A stretch of DNA of 64,000 nucleotides, from assembly GCF_001269345.1 (NCBI RefSeq), contig NZ_CXOP01000001.1:434001-498000 (forward strand), written 5' to 3'. Below the pieces are notes generated by a model, which was not told where the DNA came from, searched no databases, and saw only the letters and a program-made list of their open reading frames with translations. This DNA is from Limnohabitans sp. 2KL-27 (GTDB lineage: Bacteria > Pseudomonadota > Gammaproteobacteria > Burkholderiales > Burkholderiaceae_C). This document shows positions 55,000-64,000 of the stretch, one piece after another. The position numbers and the translations under genes were made by a program. Positions within the stretch are counted from its first letter, which is position 1, and each line of letters begins with the position of its first letter.

Positions 55000-55482
55000 T
55001 CAGGACACGATGTAGGCCGCAGCGCCTGTCGACATCAATGTGCCGTCGGGCCCACAAAACTCCATGCGCGACGAGCCCACCCGCGAGCCCACGCGCAAAG
55101 CATTGGCCGTGATGGTGAAGTGCTCGCCAATGCCAGGGCGCAAATAGTCCACCCGCAAATCGATGGTGCCCAGCTTGGCAAAGCGCTCCAGGCGTTTGGC
55201 GGGCGACTCGTCCATGTGTTTGGCCGCCAGCGCGGCCATGACGGCTGCGCTGCCGATGGCATCCAGCACCGCGCTGATGACGCCCCCATGGATGCGGTTG
55301 TAGGCAAAGTGTCCCACCAACTCAGGCCGCATGTCGATGCGGGCCTCCACGCCCTCGGGCGTGACTTTCACCAGTTTCAGACCGAGGGTCTTGTTGAAAA
55401 CGATTTTTTCTTCGTAGATCTGGCGGAAACCTTCGATGTATTCGGGTTCCAGAACGATGGGGGTGGTTGGGCGATGGGGCAT
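55000..55482 (-). CDS. PaaI-family hotdog thioesterase
   Basis: A 160-residue hotdog-fold protein. FNKTLGLKLVKVTPEGVEARIDMRPELVGHFAYNRIHGGVISAVLDAIGSAAVMAAL has the HGG segment typical of the PaaI/YdiI group, with a downstream RVDYLRPG strand. The substrate is probably an acyl-CoA, unspecified. Convergent with yciA, 15 nt apart. The gap 55483-55625 shows nothing recognisable. Confidence 0.82.
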   Translation of the reverse strand: MPHRPTTPIVLEPEYIEGFRQIYEEKIVFNKTLGLKLVKVTPEGVEARIDMRPELVGHFAYNRIHGGVISAVLDAIGSAAVMAALAAKHMDESPAKRLERFAKLGTIDLRVDYLRPGIGEHFTITANALRVGSRVGSSRMEFCGPDGTLMSTGAAAYIVS

Positions 55483-55625
55483 CGGGTGATTCTATCGATC
55501 ACCACATGCGCTGGGACAGGGTGCAGGCAAAGGTGCAGGTCGGCAGCTTCAGCCCCATGTGAGGCCTGAGCCAAAGCCCGCCAGAAAAAGCTCACACCCT
55601 GCGGTCCCCCCCGCGAGCGCCAACT

Positions 55626-56390
55626 TCAGACCTTGCTGAAGTCGGGTTTGCGTTTTTCCATGAAGGCGCCGAAAGCTTCTTTGGCAGCAGGTTCAAGCAA
55701 CATGCGGCCAAAGCTTTGGCCTTCTTCGTCCATCTTTTGCAGCACTTCTTGCTGGTAGCCGCTTTTCATCAAGCGCTTGGTGGCGATCAGGGAGGTCAGT
55801 GGCTTGGCGGCCAGTTTGCGGGCCTGCGCCTGGGCGTAACCATTGACCTCGGTGGGGGGCACCACGCGGTTGACCAGGCCCACCTCCTGCGCGGCTTCGG
55901 CAAAGAAGGGTTCGCCCATCAGCAGGGCTTCGGCAGCGCGGTGGTAGCCGAACATGCGCGGCGCCAGCAGGCTGGAAGCTGCTTCAGGACAGAGGCCCAG
56001 GTTGACGAAGGGCATGGAGAACGCGGCGTTGTCACCGGCATAGACCAGGTCGCAATGGAACAGCATGGTGGTGCCGATGCCCACGGCAGGCCCGGCCACA
56101 GCAGCGAGCAGCGGCTTTTCGAAGGTGGCGATGCCGCGCAAAAAACGGAACACGGGCGACTCTTGCGTGGTGGGGGGCTGGTTCAAAAAGTCACCGATGT
56201 CGTTGCCCGCGCTGAAGATGCTCTCGTGCCCCTGAAACACCACCACGCGAACGGCTGGATCGGCCCCGGCCTGGGCCACGGCGTCGGCCATGGCGGCGTA
56301 CATGGCGGCGGTGATGGAGTTCTTCTTGTCCAGGCGGTTGAAGGTGATGGTCATCACCCCTGCGTCGGTGTGGGTCAGGATGTCAGACAT
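55626..56390 (-). CDS. Enoyl-CoA hydratase/isomerase family protein
   Basis: A 254-residue crotonase-fold protein with FQGHESIFSAGNDIGDFL (oxyanion-hole region) and AVAGPAVGIGTTMLFHCDLVYAGDNAAFSMPFVNLGLCPEAASS. The second catalytic Glu position reads LGLCPEAASS with Glu present, compatible with a hydratase or isomerase of beta-oxidation. It ends a probable operon after the acyl-CoA dehydrogenase and the DUF2147 protein. Confidence 0.85.
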   Translation of the reverse strand: MSDILTHTDAGVMTITFNRLDKKNSITAAMYAAMADAVAQAGADPAVRVVVFQGHESIFSAGNDIGDFLNQPPTTQESPVFRFLRGIATFEKPLLAAVAGPAVGIGTTMLFHCDLVYAGDNAAFSMPFVNLGLCPEAASSLLAPRMFGYHRAAEALLMGEPFFAEAAQEVGLVNRVVPPTEVNGYAQAQARKLAAKPLTSLIATKRLMKSGYQQEVLQKMDEEGQSFGRMLLEPAAKEAFGAFMEKRKPDFSKV

Positions 56391-56451
56391 GGTGCTCTCG
56401 CCTCAAGATGAAAGGGCCGCCACCACGGGCGGCAGTTGGGATGGAAAAGGG

Positions 56452-56892
56452 TCAGGGGGCTTTGACCCACAACTGGTTGCGCCAGAAGGGGCCAAGGAAA
56501 CCGCGCACTTGCAGTTTCGCGCCACCCTCGATGGGCGTCAGTCGCACGCGGTACAGCTTGCCCTCTTCCGGGTCGAGGATGTCGCCACCATCCCAATACT
56601 CATGGCCCGCCGACTTTTTCACGCCCCGGATGATTTCCATGCCCAAAATGGCTTGGTCCTTGCGATCGTCCTTGCACAGGCCGCACTTGGCTGCAGGGTC
56701 AGCGTCCTTGCGCAAAATCTGGCTGACCTTGCCGCGCAGCACACCGCCCGCGTTTTCGATGGTGACCACGCTCTTGGTCTCGCCGGTTTTGTCGTCAATC
56801 GTGTGCCAACGGCCCACAGGGCTGTTGGCCTGGGCTGCCAGGGCCATGCAGCCCATGACAAGCAGGGCGAATGCGCGGGAAACTTTTTTCAT
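56452..56892 (-). CDS. Exported DUF2147 protein
   Basis: A 146-residue protein with signal peptide (MKKVSRAFALLVMGCMALAAQA) and the DUF2147 domain: SPVGRWHTIDDKTGETKSVVTIE, a two-Cys motif CGLCKDDRKDQAILGMEII, and LRVRL-type strands ending LGPFWRNQLWVK. The family is thought to be periplasmic with an unknown role. I chose ATG 56892 with CAGGAG upstream. It lies between the acyl-CoA dehydrogenase and hydratase genes. Confidence 0.82.
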   Translation of the reverse strand: MKKVSRAFALLVMGCMALAAQANSPVGRWHTIDDKTGETKSVVTIENAGGVLRGKVSQILRKDADPAAKCGLCKDDRKDQAILGMEIIRGVKKSAGHEYWDGGDILDPEEGKLYRVRLTPIEGGAKLQVRGFLGPFWRNQLWVKAP

Positions 56893-56915
56893 GGGTTGAC
56901 TCCTGAAGGTCTCGG

Positions 56916-58727
<1,812 letters not shown>

Positions 58728-58769
58728 GGGGGCTCCTTGGATCGGTGTGCGGGGCAAAAAATGAGGGAA

Positions 58770-59516
58770 TCAGCCGCCGGCAGGCTTGCGGCGGGCCTTG
58801 GGCACGGCCACAAGCTTGGGCGCTGGTTTCGTGTTGGTGGGCGCGGGGCCAGATGGCATACCCGGCCCTTCATAGCGGGCCAAGATGTGTTGAAAGCCTT
58901 GGCGGGCGCGGTCGGCGGCAGTGGGGTTGCGCAAAAAACGGGCTTCGTAATGCAGGGCCAAAATCAGCCCATGGATTTCAAAAGCGATTTGATGGGCATC
59001 GGATGCGCGGCTGAGTTGGCCTTCGTCCTGGGCCAGTTCCACCGCCCGGCGCAAGGCGGTTTGCCAGGTGGACACCGAAGAGGCCAGCGCGTCGCGCACC
59101 GGGCCGGTGCGATCGTCAAACTCGACCGCACCACTGATGTAAATGCAACCCGAATCGATCTCGGCCGAGGTCTGCACCATCCAGTTGTCAAACAGGGCCT
59201 GCAGGCGAGGCAGACCTCTGGGCTTTTGCATGGCGGCGTAAAACACCTCGGCCTCAAACCGGTCGTGGTATTCGCGGATGACGGAAATTTGCAGCTCTTC
59301 GCGCGAGCCAAAGTGGGCAAACACGCCCGACTTGCTCATGCCCGTGACCTCGGCCACCGCACCGATGGACAGGCCTTCCAGGCCGATTTGCGAGGCCAAG
59401 CCCAGCGCCGCATCGATGATCACAGCCTTCGTTTGCTGGCCTTTGATCAACACGCGGCGGCCTGCCTCTGGTGCAGGCAATGCTTCAACATTGGAGGGTT
59501 TTTTGTGATCGGTCAT
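58770..59516 (-). CDS. TetR-family transcriptional regulator
   Basis: A 248-residue regulator: N-terminal HTH in TKAVIIDAALGLASQIGLEGLSIGAVAEVTGMSKSGVFAHFGSREEL, and a C-terminal domain of the YbiH/TetR_C_13-like class (YYAAMQ... CIYISGAVEFDDRTGPVRDAL). A basic Lys/Arg/Pro-rich tail (PAPKLVAVPKARRKPAGG) is unusual. It lies 42 nt upstream of the acyl-CoA dehydrogenase and probably represses itself through the adjacent dyad. Ligand unknown, presumably an acyl-CoA. Confidence 0.88.
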   Translation of the reverse strand: MTDHKKPSNVEALPAPEAGRRVLIKGQQTKAVIIDAALGLASQIGLEGLSIGAVAEVTGMSKSGVFAHFGSREELQISVIREYHDRFEAEVFYAAMQKPRGLPRLQALFDNWMVQTSAEIDSGCIYISGAVEFDDRTGPVRDALASSVSTWQTALRRAVELAQDEGQLSRASDAHQIAFEIHGLILALHYEARFLRNPTAADRARQGFQHILARYEGPGMPSGPAPTNTKPAPKLVAVPKARRKPAGG

Positions 59517-59528
59517 GGCGCATAAAAA

Positions 59529-59542
59529 AGAACGACCGTTCT
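59529..59542. promoter_or_regulatory. TetR-type operator palindrome
   Basis: AGAACG-AC-CGTTCT is a perfect 6+6 dyad, 12 nt upstream of the TetR start at 59516. It sits where a promoter or ribosome-binding region would be, so binding would repress the TetR and the genes after it. No second copy was noticed nearby. Confidence 0.7.
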
Positions 59543-59626
59543 ATTTTGCACCAAAAATGGCCCAACAAACAAACACCTGATGGACCAAGGGTCAATCAGG
59601 TGGGGCGCACCGGTGGCAGCCCGAAA

Positions 59627-59661
59627 GTGCGCCACCCCCGATCACATCGGGGGTGGCGCAC
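59627..59661. terminator. 16-bp stem hairpin after the FAH gene
   Basis: GTGCGCCACCCCCGAT (59627-59642) and ATCGGGGGTGGCGCAC (59646-59661) pair completely around a 3-nt loop. It follows the FAH stop (59678) on the minus strand and precedes the TetR gene. Its T-run is short, so termination efficiency is uncertain. It could instead mark a repeat insertion. Confidence 0.6.
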
Positions 59662-59677
59662 GGGCGTCAAAGCAGCA

Positions 59678-60541
59678 TCAGGCTTTGAAGGCCACGACTT
59701 TCTGGGTTTGCTCGCCCAAGCCCTCGATGCCCAAGCGCATCACGTCGCCGCGCTTGAGGAACACCGGAGCAGGCTTGCCGTCGACCTTGACGCCCATGCC
59801 CACGCCCGGCGGGGTGCCCGTGGTGATGATGTCGCCGGGCTCCAGCGTCATGAATTGGCTGACATAGCTCACCAACTTGGCCACACCAAAGATCATGGTC
59901 TTGGTGTTGCCGGTTTGAAAGCGCACGCCGTTCACATCGAGCCACATGCCCAAAGCTTGCGGGTTGGGCACTTCGTCACGCGTGACCAGCCAAGGGCCAA
60001 CGGGGCCGAAGGTGTCGCAACCCTTGCCCTTGTCCCAGGTGGCGCCGCGCTCGAGCTGGTATTCACGCTCGCTCACGTCATTGACCACGCAGTAGCCGGC
60101 CACATGGTTCAAGGCGTCTTTTTGGGAGACATAACGGGTGCGCGTGCCAATCACGATGCCCAGCTCAACCTCCCAGTCGGACTTCTTGGAGCCCTTGGGC
60201 AGCATGACGTCGTCGTTCGCACCCTGGATGCAGGAGATGGCTTTGGTGAACACGATCGGCTCGGCCGGGATGGGCATGTTCGACTCGGCCGCATGGTCGG
60301 CGTAGTTCAAGCCGATGGCGATGAACTTGCTGGTGTAGGAGATGGGCGTGCCAAAACGCTTTTTGCCGCGCACCAGGGGCAGCTTGTCGGTCTTGACTTT
60401 GGCCAACTTGGCCAAGGCCTTGTCGTTGAGCAGCTCAGGCGAGATGTCTTTGACCACAGCGCTCAGGTCGCGCAAGCGGCCTTCGGCGTCGATCAGACCG
60501 GGTTTTTCTTTGCCGGGTTGGCCATAGCGAACGAGTTTCAT
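59678..60541 (-). CDS. Fumarylacetoacetate hydrolase (FAH) family protein, sugar-acid type
   Basis: Metal-dependent C-C hydrolase of 287 residues. Seen are AIGLNYADHAAE, EPIVFTKAISCIQGAND, DWEVELGIVIG with the metal ligand Glu residues, GYCVVNDVSEREYQLERGATWDKGKGCDTFGPVGPWLVT, and IITTGTPPGVGMG. This subgroup acts as 2,4-diketo-3-deoxy-L-fuconate hydrolase or on related sugar diketo acids. It ends a four-gene operon after two SDRs and a dehydratase, which fits a non-phosphorylated sugar-acid route. Confidence 0.88.
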   Translation of the reverse strand: MKLVRYGQPGKEKPGLIDAEGRLRDLSAVVKDISPELLNDKALAKLAKVKTDKLPLVRGKKRFGTPISYTSKFIAIGLNYADHAAESNMPIPAEPIVFTKAISCIQGANDDVMLPKGSKKSDWEVELGIVIGTRTRYVSQKDALNHVAGYCVVNDVSEREYQLERGATWDKGKGCDTFGPVGPWLVTRDEVPNPQALGMWLDVNGVRFQTGNTKTMIFGVAKLVSYVSQFMTLEPGDIITTGTPPGVGMGVKVDGKPAPVFLKRGDVMRLGIEGLGEQTQKVVAFKA

Positions 60542-60566
60542 AAATGCCTTTCAGTTTTCAGATGGA

Positions 60567-61325
60567 TCAATAAGTGGAACGGCCGCCCGAGAGGTCAAAG
60601 ACCGCACCGGTGGAGAAGGAACAGTCTTCGGTGCTCAGCCAGGTCACCATGGCGGCGACTTCTTCGGGCTCGCCAAAGCGGGCCATTGGAATTTTGGAGA
60701 GCATGAACTGGATGTGCTCGGGCGTCATTTGATCAAAGATGGCCGTCTTCACAGCCGCCGGGGTGACACAGTTCACGCGCACGCCCGTGTCGGCCAACTC
60801 TTTGCCCAAGGATTTGGTCAACCCGATGACGGCTGCCTTGCTGGCACTGTAAGCGCTGGCGTTGGGGTTGCCGTCCTTGCCCGCCACCGAGGCGATGTTG
60901 ACGATGCGCCCATAGTTGCGGGCCTTCATGTGGGCGCTCAGTTCGCGGCAGCAATGAAACAGGCCGTGCACGTTCACGTCGAACACCTGCTTCCAGGCGT
61001 CAACAGGGTAGTCCCAGACCTTCACGTTGGGGCCGGTGATGCCCGCACTGTTGACCAGCACATCCACCCCCGCCAGTGCGGTGGTTTGGGCTGTGGCATG
61101 GACCACCGAAGCGTGATCGGCCACGTCCACCTGCACTGTGTTGACCACTGCGCCCAGTTGCCCTTGACGCAGCTGCTCGGCGGCTTTGGCCATGCCCACC
61201 ACATCCCGGTCCCAGATCGTGACGCGTGCGCCCGAGGACAGCATGCGCTGCGCAATGGCAAAACCCAAACCGGTTGCGCCTCCGGTGATGACCGCGTGGC
61301 GGCCTTTCATGTCCAACAAGTTCAT
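60567..61325 (-). CDS. SDR-family oxidoreductase (1)
   Basis: A 252-residue short-chain dehydrogenase. NAD(P) loop TGGATGLGFAIAQ, NSAGIT, catalytic NIASVAG and Tyr-x-x-x-Lys as YSASKAAV. The acidic residue at the end of strand 2 (WDRDVVG) favours NAD. The substrate is unknown; position suggests a sugar or sugar-acid. ATG 61325 is chosen; the longer reading to 61808 lies in the neighbouring SDR. Confidence 0.87.
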   Translation of the reverse strand: MNLLDMKGRHAVITGGATGLGFAIAQRMLSSGARVTIWDRDVVGMAKAAEQLRQGQLGAVVNTVQVDVADHASVVHATAQTTALAGVDVLVNSAGITGPNVKVWDYPVDAWKQVFDVNVHGLFHCCRELSAHMKARNYGRIVNIASVAGKDGNPNASAYSASKAAVIGLTKSLGKELADTGVRVNCVTPAAVKTAIFDQMTPEHIQFMLSKIPMARFGEPEEVAAMVTWLSTEDCSFSTGAVFDLSGGRSTY

Positions 61326-61345
61326 GTGTGTGTCTTTCAGAAAAA

Positions 61346-62095
61346 TCAAATGGTCATGCCACCGTCGACCATGTAGGCATTGCCTGTGGCGAAGATGGAT
61401 TCGTCGGAAGCGAGGAAGGTGACGATGGGTGCGATCTCGTGCGCCTGGGCCAAACGGCCCATGGGTTGGCGGTTGATGAAGTCTTGTCGGGCCTGTACCG
61501 GGTCGGCATAGCTGTTGATGCGGTCTTGCAGCGAAGGGGTGTCCACGGTGCCGGGGCAGATGCAGTTGCACCGAATGCCTTTGCGCACATAGTCGGCCGC
61601 CACGCTTTTGGTCAGGCCAATCACGGCCGCTTTGCTCGCACCGTAGATGAAACGGTTGGGCAGGCCGCGAACGCTGGAGCACACGCTGGCCATGTTGATG
61701 ATGCTGCCGCCCTGCCCGTTTTTTTCGAACTGCGCCAGCATTTTGGGGATGGCCGCCTGGATCATCCAGAACTGCGATCGTACGTTCAGGTTGAAGGCAA
61801 ATTCCCAATCGTCGTCGGTGGCCAATTCGATGTTGCCGTTGTGCACAAAGCCCGCGCAGTTGAAGATGATGTCGATGCGCGGCAAGCTGGCCACTTGGGC
61901 GGCAATGGCCTTCTTGTCGAGCACGTTCAGCACGGCGGTGTGCACATTGGCCACGCCTTGGTACGCCTTGAGCAGCTCGGCATTCACATCGGTGGCATAG
62001 ACTGTTGCGCCCTCGGCCGCCATGGCCAATGCAGCCGCCTGGCCAATGCCTTGTCCGGCGGCAGTGACCAGTGCGATTTTTCCTTTGAGTCTCAT
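61346..62095 (-). CDS. SDR-family oxidoreductase (2), 2-keto-3-deoxy-L-fuconate dehydrogenase-like
   Basis: A 249-residue SDR with TAAGQGIGQAAALAM, FNCAGFV, NMASVCSSV and Tyr-Lys in YGASKAAV, plus TDVNAELL indicating NAD use. The whole N-terminal pattern (LVTAAGQGIGQA... IDIIFNCAGFVHNGNI) is like the DHRS6/2-keto-3-deoxy-L-fuconate dehydrogenase group. If right, it supplies the 2,4-diketo acid cleaved by the FAH protein. Its start overlaps the dehydratase stop by 4 nt. Confidence 0.87.
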   Translation of the reverse strand: MRLKGKIALVTAAGQGIGQAAALAMAAEGATVYATDVNAELLKAYQGVANVHTAVLNVLDKKAIAAQVASLPRIDIIFNCAGFVHNGNIELATDDDWEFAFNLNVRSQFWMIQAAIPKMLAQFEKNGQGGSIINMASVCSSVRGLPNRFIYGASKAAVIGLTKSVAADYVRKGIRCNCICPGTVDTPSLQDRINSYADPVQARQDFINRQPMGRLAQAHEIAPIVTFLASDESIFATGNAYMVDGGMTI

Positions 62096-63207
62096 GGTGC
62101 TTTTATCTCCAGTTGGGTGATCTGTCTTGCAGCGATGGCGGCCCAGTCCCAGGCGATGCCCAGACCTGAGGCGTCAGGCGGATGAGCAAAACCGTCCTGC
62201 ACTTTCATGCGCGAAGTGGTGATGTCGTCGAGTTGCGGGATGTATTCCACCCAAGTGGCGTTGGGCACGGCAGCGCACAGGCTCACATGCAACTCCATCA
62301 AAAAGTGCGGGCACACCGCCACGTCAAAGGTTTCGGCCAGGTGCGCGGTCTTGATCCAGGGTGTGATGCCGCCAATGCGGGCCACATCGGGCTGCACGAT
62401 CGAGCAGGCGCCTTGCTCCAGGTATTCGCGAAACTGCATCGGGTGGTACATGGACTCGCCCACCGCCACAGGAATGGTGGTGTGCTCGCGCAACTGGCGG
62501 TGGCCCGACACATCTTCGGCAGGCATGGGTTCTTCCATCCAGGCCAAGCCCAAGCCGTCAAATGCCCGCGCACGGCGCACGGCCTCGGCCCGGTTGAAGC
62601 CCTGGTTCGCATCGGTCATCAGCTCAAAGCCCGGCCCCACTGCGTCCCGCACGGCGCTCAGCCGCGCCACGTCTTCGCTCACATGCGGGCGGCCGATCTT
62701 GATCTTGGCGCCTTTGAAACCTTGGGCTTGCGCCTCCAGCGTCTGGTCCACCAGCGCCTCGGGCGACAAATGCAACCAACCGCCTTCGGTGGTGTACAGC
62801 GGCACACGCGCTTGGGCCCCGCCCAGCAACTGCCAAAGCGGCAGGCCCTGGCTTTGCGCACGCCAATCCCACAAGGCCGTGTCCACGCAAGCCAGCGCCA
62901 GGCTGGTCATGGCGCCCACAGCCGTGGCATGGGTGTGAAAAAACAAATCCTTCCAGATGGCCTCGACCATCACCGGGTTGCGTCCGACCAAACGTGGGGC
63001 CAGGTGGTCCTTGAGCAAGGCGATCACCGAAGAGCCGCCGGTGCCAATGGTGTAGGCATAGCCCGTGGCTGCGATGCCATCACTGCAGTGCAGCGTGAGC
63101 AAGATCGTTTCTTGCGTCACAAAGGACTGGATGGCGTCGGTGCGCAAGACCTTGGGCGGCAAATTCACTTGCCGAATGCTCACGCGCTCAATGGTGACGG
63201 GGCTCAT
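62092..63207 (-). CDS. Enolase-superfamily sugar-acid dehydratase (MR/MLE type)
   Basis: A 371-residue member of the mandelate racemase/muconate lactonizing enzyme family. The barrel shows the Lys-x-Lys motif in GAKIKIGRPHV, metal ligands in MTDANQGF, MEEPMP and VGESMYHP, and a catalytic His in CPHFLMELH. This acid-base set fits an MR-subgroup dehydratase of an aldonate or aldarate; exact substrate unclear. Start ATG 63207 rather than the TTG at 63231. First gene of the operon; substrate inference relies on the SDR and FAH partners. Confidence 0.88.
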   Translation of the reverse strand: MSPVTIERVSIRQVNLPPKVLRTDAIQSFVTQETILLTLHCSDGIAATGYAYTIGTGGSSVIALLKDHLAPRLVGRNPVMVEAIWKDLFFHTHATAVGAMTSLALACVDTALWDWRAQSQGLPLWQLLGGAQARVPLYTTEGGWLHLSPEALVDQTLEAQAQGFKGAKIKIGRPHVSEDVARLSAVRDAVGPGFELMTDANQGFNRAEAVRRARAFDGLGLAWMEEPMPAEDVSGHRQLREHTTIPVAVGESMYHPMQFREYLEQGACSIVQPDVARIGGITPWIKTAHLAETFDVAVCPHFLMELHVSLCAAVPNATWVEYIPQLDDITTSRMKVQDGFAHPPDASGLGIAWDWAAIAARQITQLEIKAP

Positions 63208-63459
63208 GTGGGACAACAGAGATGGTGACAAAAACAGGTGCGGCAGGATCTGGTGAGGCAGGAACAGCCGCCGACAGCGACACCCACAGTCACAAGGGTT
63301 TCAAGGCTTTGCAGCATGAGACATCTCTAACGCGCCGTGCGTCGTTTGCGTGACAGCTGTCGTGCGGGTTTGTGCGGAGTTGCAAGGGCCATTGAACATG
63401 TGATGATTCTGCAACTGGTCTGACCACTTGTCCAATTCACGTTATCCCTGATCACCCCC
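63208..63459. promoter_or_regulatory. Divergent promoter region with FadR-type operator
   Basis: The 252-bp region between the dehydratase and the GntR gene. It contains the perfect palindrome TGGTC-T-GACCA at 63416-63426, the TGGTNNNACCA form bound by FadR-subfamily GntR proteins, 33 bp before the regulator start. A 10-bp palindrome GACAGCTGTC lies at 63352-63361. No gene is seen in this stretch. Confidence 0.65.
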
Positions 63460-64000
63460 ATGCCCTTGCAAACCGTGGCCCCGCAGCGCCTTTACCGCCA
63501 GATTGCCGAACAAGTTCGGCAACTGATGGCGTCGGGCGAGTTTGCGCTGGGTTCGCGACTGCCAGCCGAACGCGACCTGGCCCTGCAACTGGGCGTGAGC
63601 CGACCTTCGGTGCGCGAAGCCCTGATTGCGCTGGAAGTCGAGGGCATGATCGAGGTGCGCACAGGCTCTGGCATTTATGTGCGGCACACCGCAGCGGCCA
63701 AGCCCACAGCCCATGCCGAGCTGGATGACGACACCCCCGCCAACTGGGGACCTCTGGAAGTCATGAGCGCCCGGATTCTGGTCGAGGCCGAAGTGGCGGC
63801 CCTGGCCGCCGCCAACGCACAAAAGGGCGACCTCAAAGCCATCAAAAGCGGGCTGCAACAAATGAAGCTCGAAGCCGCTCGAGATGAAATCCCGCGCCAG
63901 GGCGATGAAGCCTTTCACGAAGCCATTGCCCAGGCCTGCGGCAACAGTGTTCTGCTGGACACGGTGCAGCGCTACTGGATGGCCCGCAACGGCCCTTTGT
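63460..64000 (+). CDS. GntR regulator, FadR subfamily, cut by window edge
   Basis: The first 180 residues of a repressor. The winged HTH is clear: LYRQIAEQVRQLMASGEFALGSRLPAERDLALQLGVSRPSVREALIALEVEGMIEVRTGSGIYV, with the diagnostic PSVREAL. The FCD/FadR-C ligand domain begins at about 95 (VMSARILVEAEVAALAAANA) and is open at 64000; FHEAIAQACGN is its metal/ligand His block. It is divergent from the sugar-acid operon it presumably controls. Confidence 0.9.
   Translation, partial: MPLQTVAPQRLYRQIAEQVRQLMASGEFALGSRLPAERDLALQLGVSRPSVREALIALEVEGMIEVRTGSGIYVRHTAAAKPTAHAELDDDTPANWGPLEVMSARILVEAEVAALAAANAQKGDLKAIKSGLQQMKLEAARDEIPRQGDEAFHEAIAQACGNSVLLDTVQRYWMARNGPL

Overview
The window reads as a chromosomal segment of a betaproteobacterium, most likely Burkholderiales, family Comamonadaceae (a Limnohabitans/Rhodoferax/Curvibacter-like organism). 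This is an inference from gene content: several Bug/TctC-type tripartite binding proteins, Burkholderia-type trimeric porins ending in Phe, a pgi-tal-zwf-hexR block, gltIJKL, a gspGHIJKLMNDEF type II secretion cluster with a detached gspC, and high GC throughout. No rRNA, tRNA or CRISPR array was found.

Layout. 1-0.5 kb: end of a PagL-like lipid A deacylase. 0.8-5.7 kb: glucose 6-phosphate metabolism (pgi and tal on the minus strand, zwf and hexR on the plus strand), with a HexR-like operator between tal and zwf. 5.7-11 kb: tctDE two-component system divergent from the tctCBA tripartite carboxylate transporter. 11-13.7 kb: a lone tyrosine recombinase whose N-terminus looks like a Phd/YefM antitoxin, next to a porin gene that has lost its first codons. 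13.7-22.1 kb: a seven-gene Dpp/Opp-type peptide ABC operon with two binding proteins and an M20 hydrolase. 22.2-25.3 kb: a DUF3047 lipoprotein, a Bug protein and a second, intact porin. The 3' untranslated regions of the two porins are a 71-bp perfect inverted repeat flanking the whole peptide-transport block.

25.6-28.7 kb: coq7, an OsmC-like gene and ilvA, whose leader carries a strong terminator. 28.9-39.7 kb: the type II secretion cluster, most genes overlapping by 4 nt. 39.9-48.4 kb: a cytosolic 5'-nucleotidase, an ABC exporter-like set (ATPase, FtsX-type permease with a His-rich loop, DUF3299 protein), a DMT permease, a REP-like inverted pair, htpX, DUF3025, pyrC and an aspartoacylase-like gene. 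48.4-52.7 kb: gltIJKL and a LysR regulator. 52.7-59.5 kb: an Atm1-type ABC exporter, two hotdog thioesterases, and a TetR - acyl-CoA dehydrogenase - DUF2147 - enoyl-CoA hydratase set. 59.7-64 kb: a sugar-acid catabolic operon (enolase-superfamily dehydratase, two SDRs, FAH hydrolase) divergent from a FadR-subfamily GntR regulator cut by the window edge.

Much of the window serves uptake and oxidation of organic acids, peptides and amino acids by a heterotroph, beside NADPH-generating sugar phosphate metabolism. The least conventional part is 11-25.3 kb: an unusual recombinase beside a 5'-truncated porin, a long inverted repeat around a transporter island, and similar palindromes (GTTGCA, 4 or 5 nt, TGCAAC) upstream of both the peptide operon and the intact porin.
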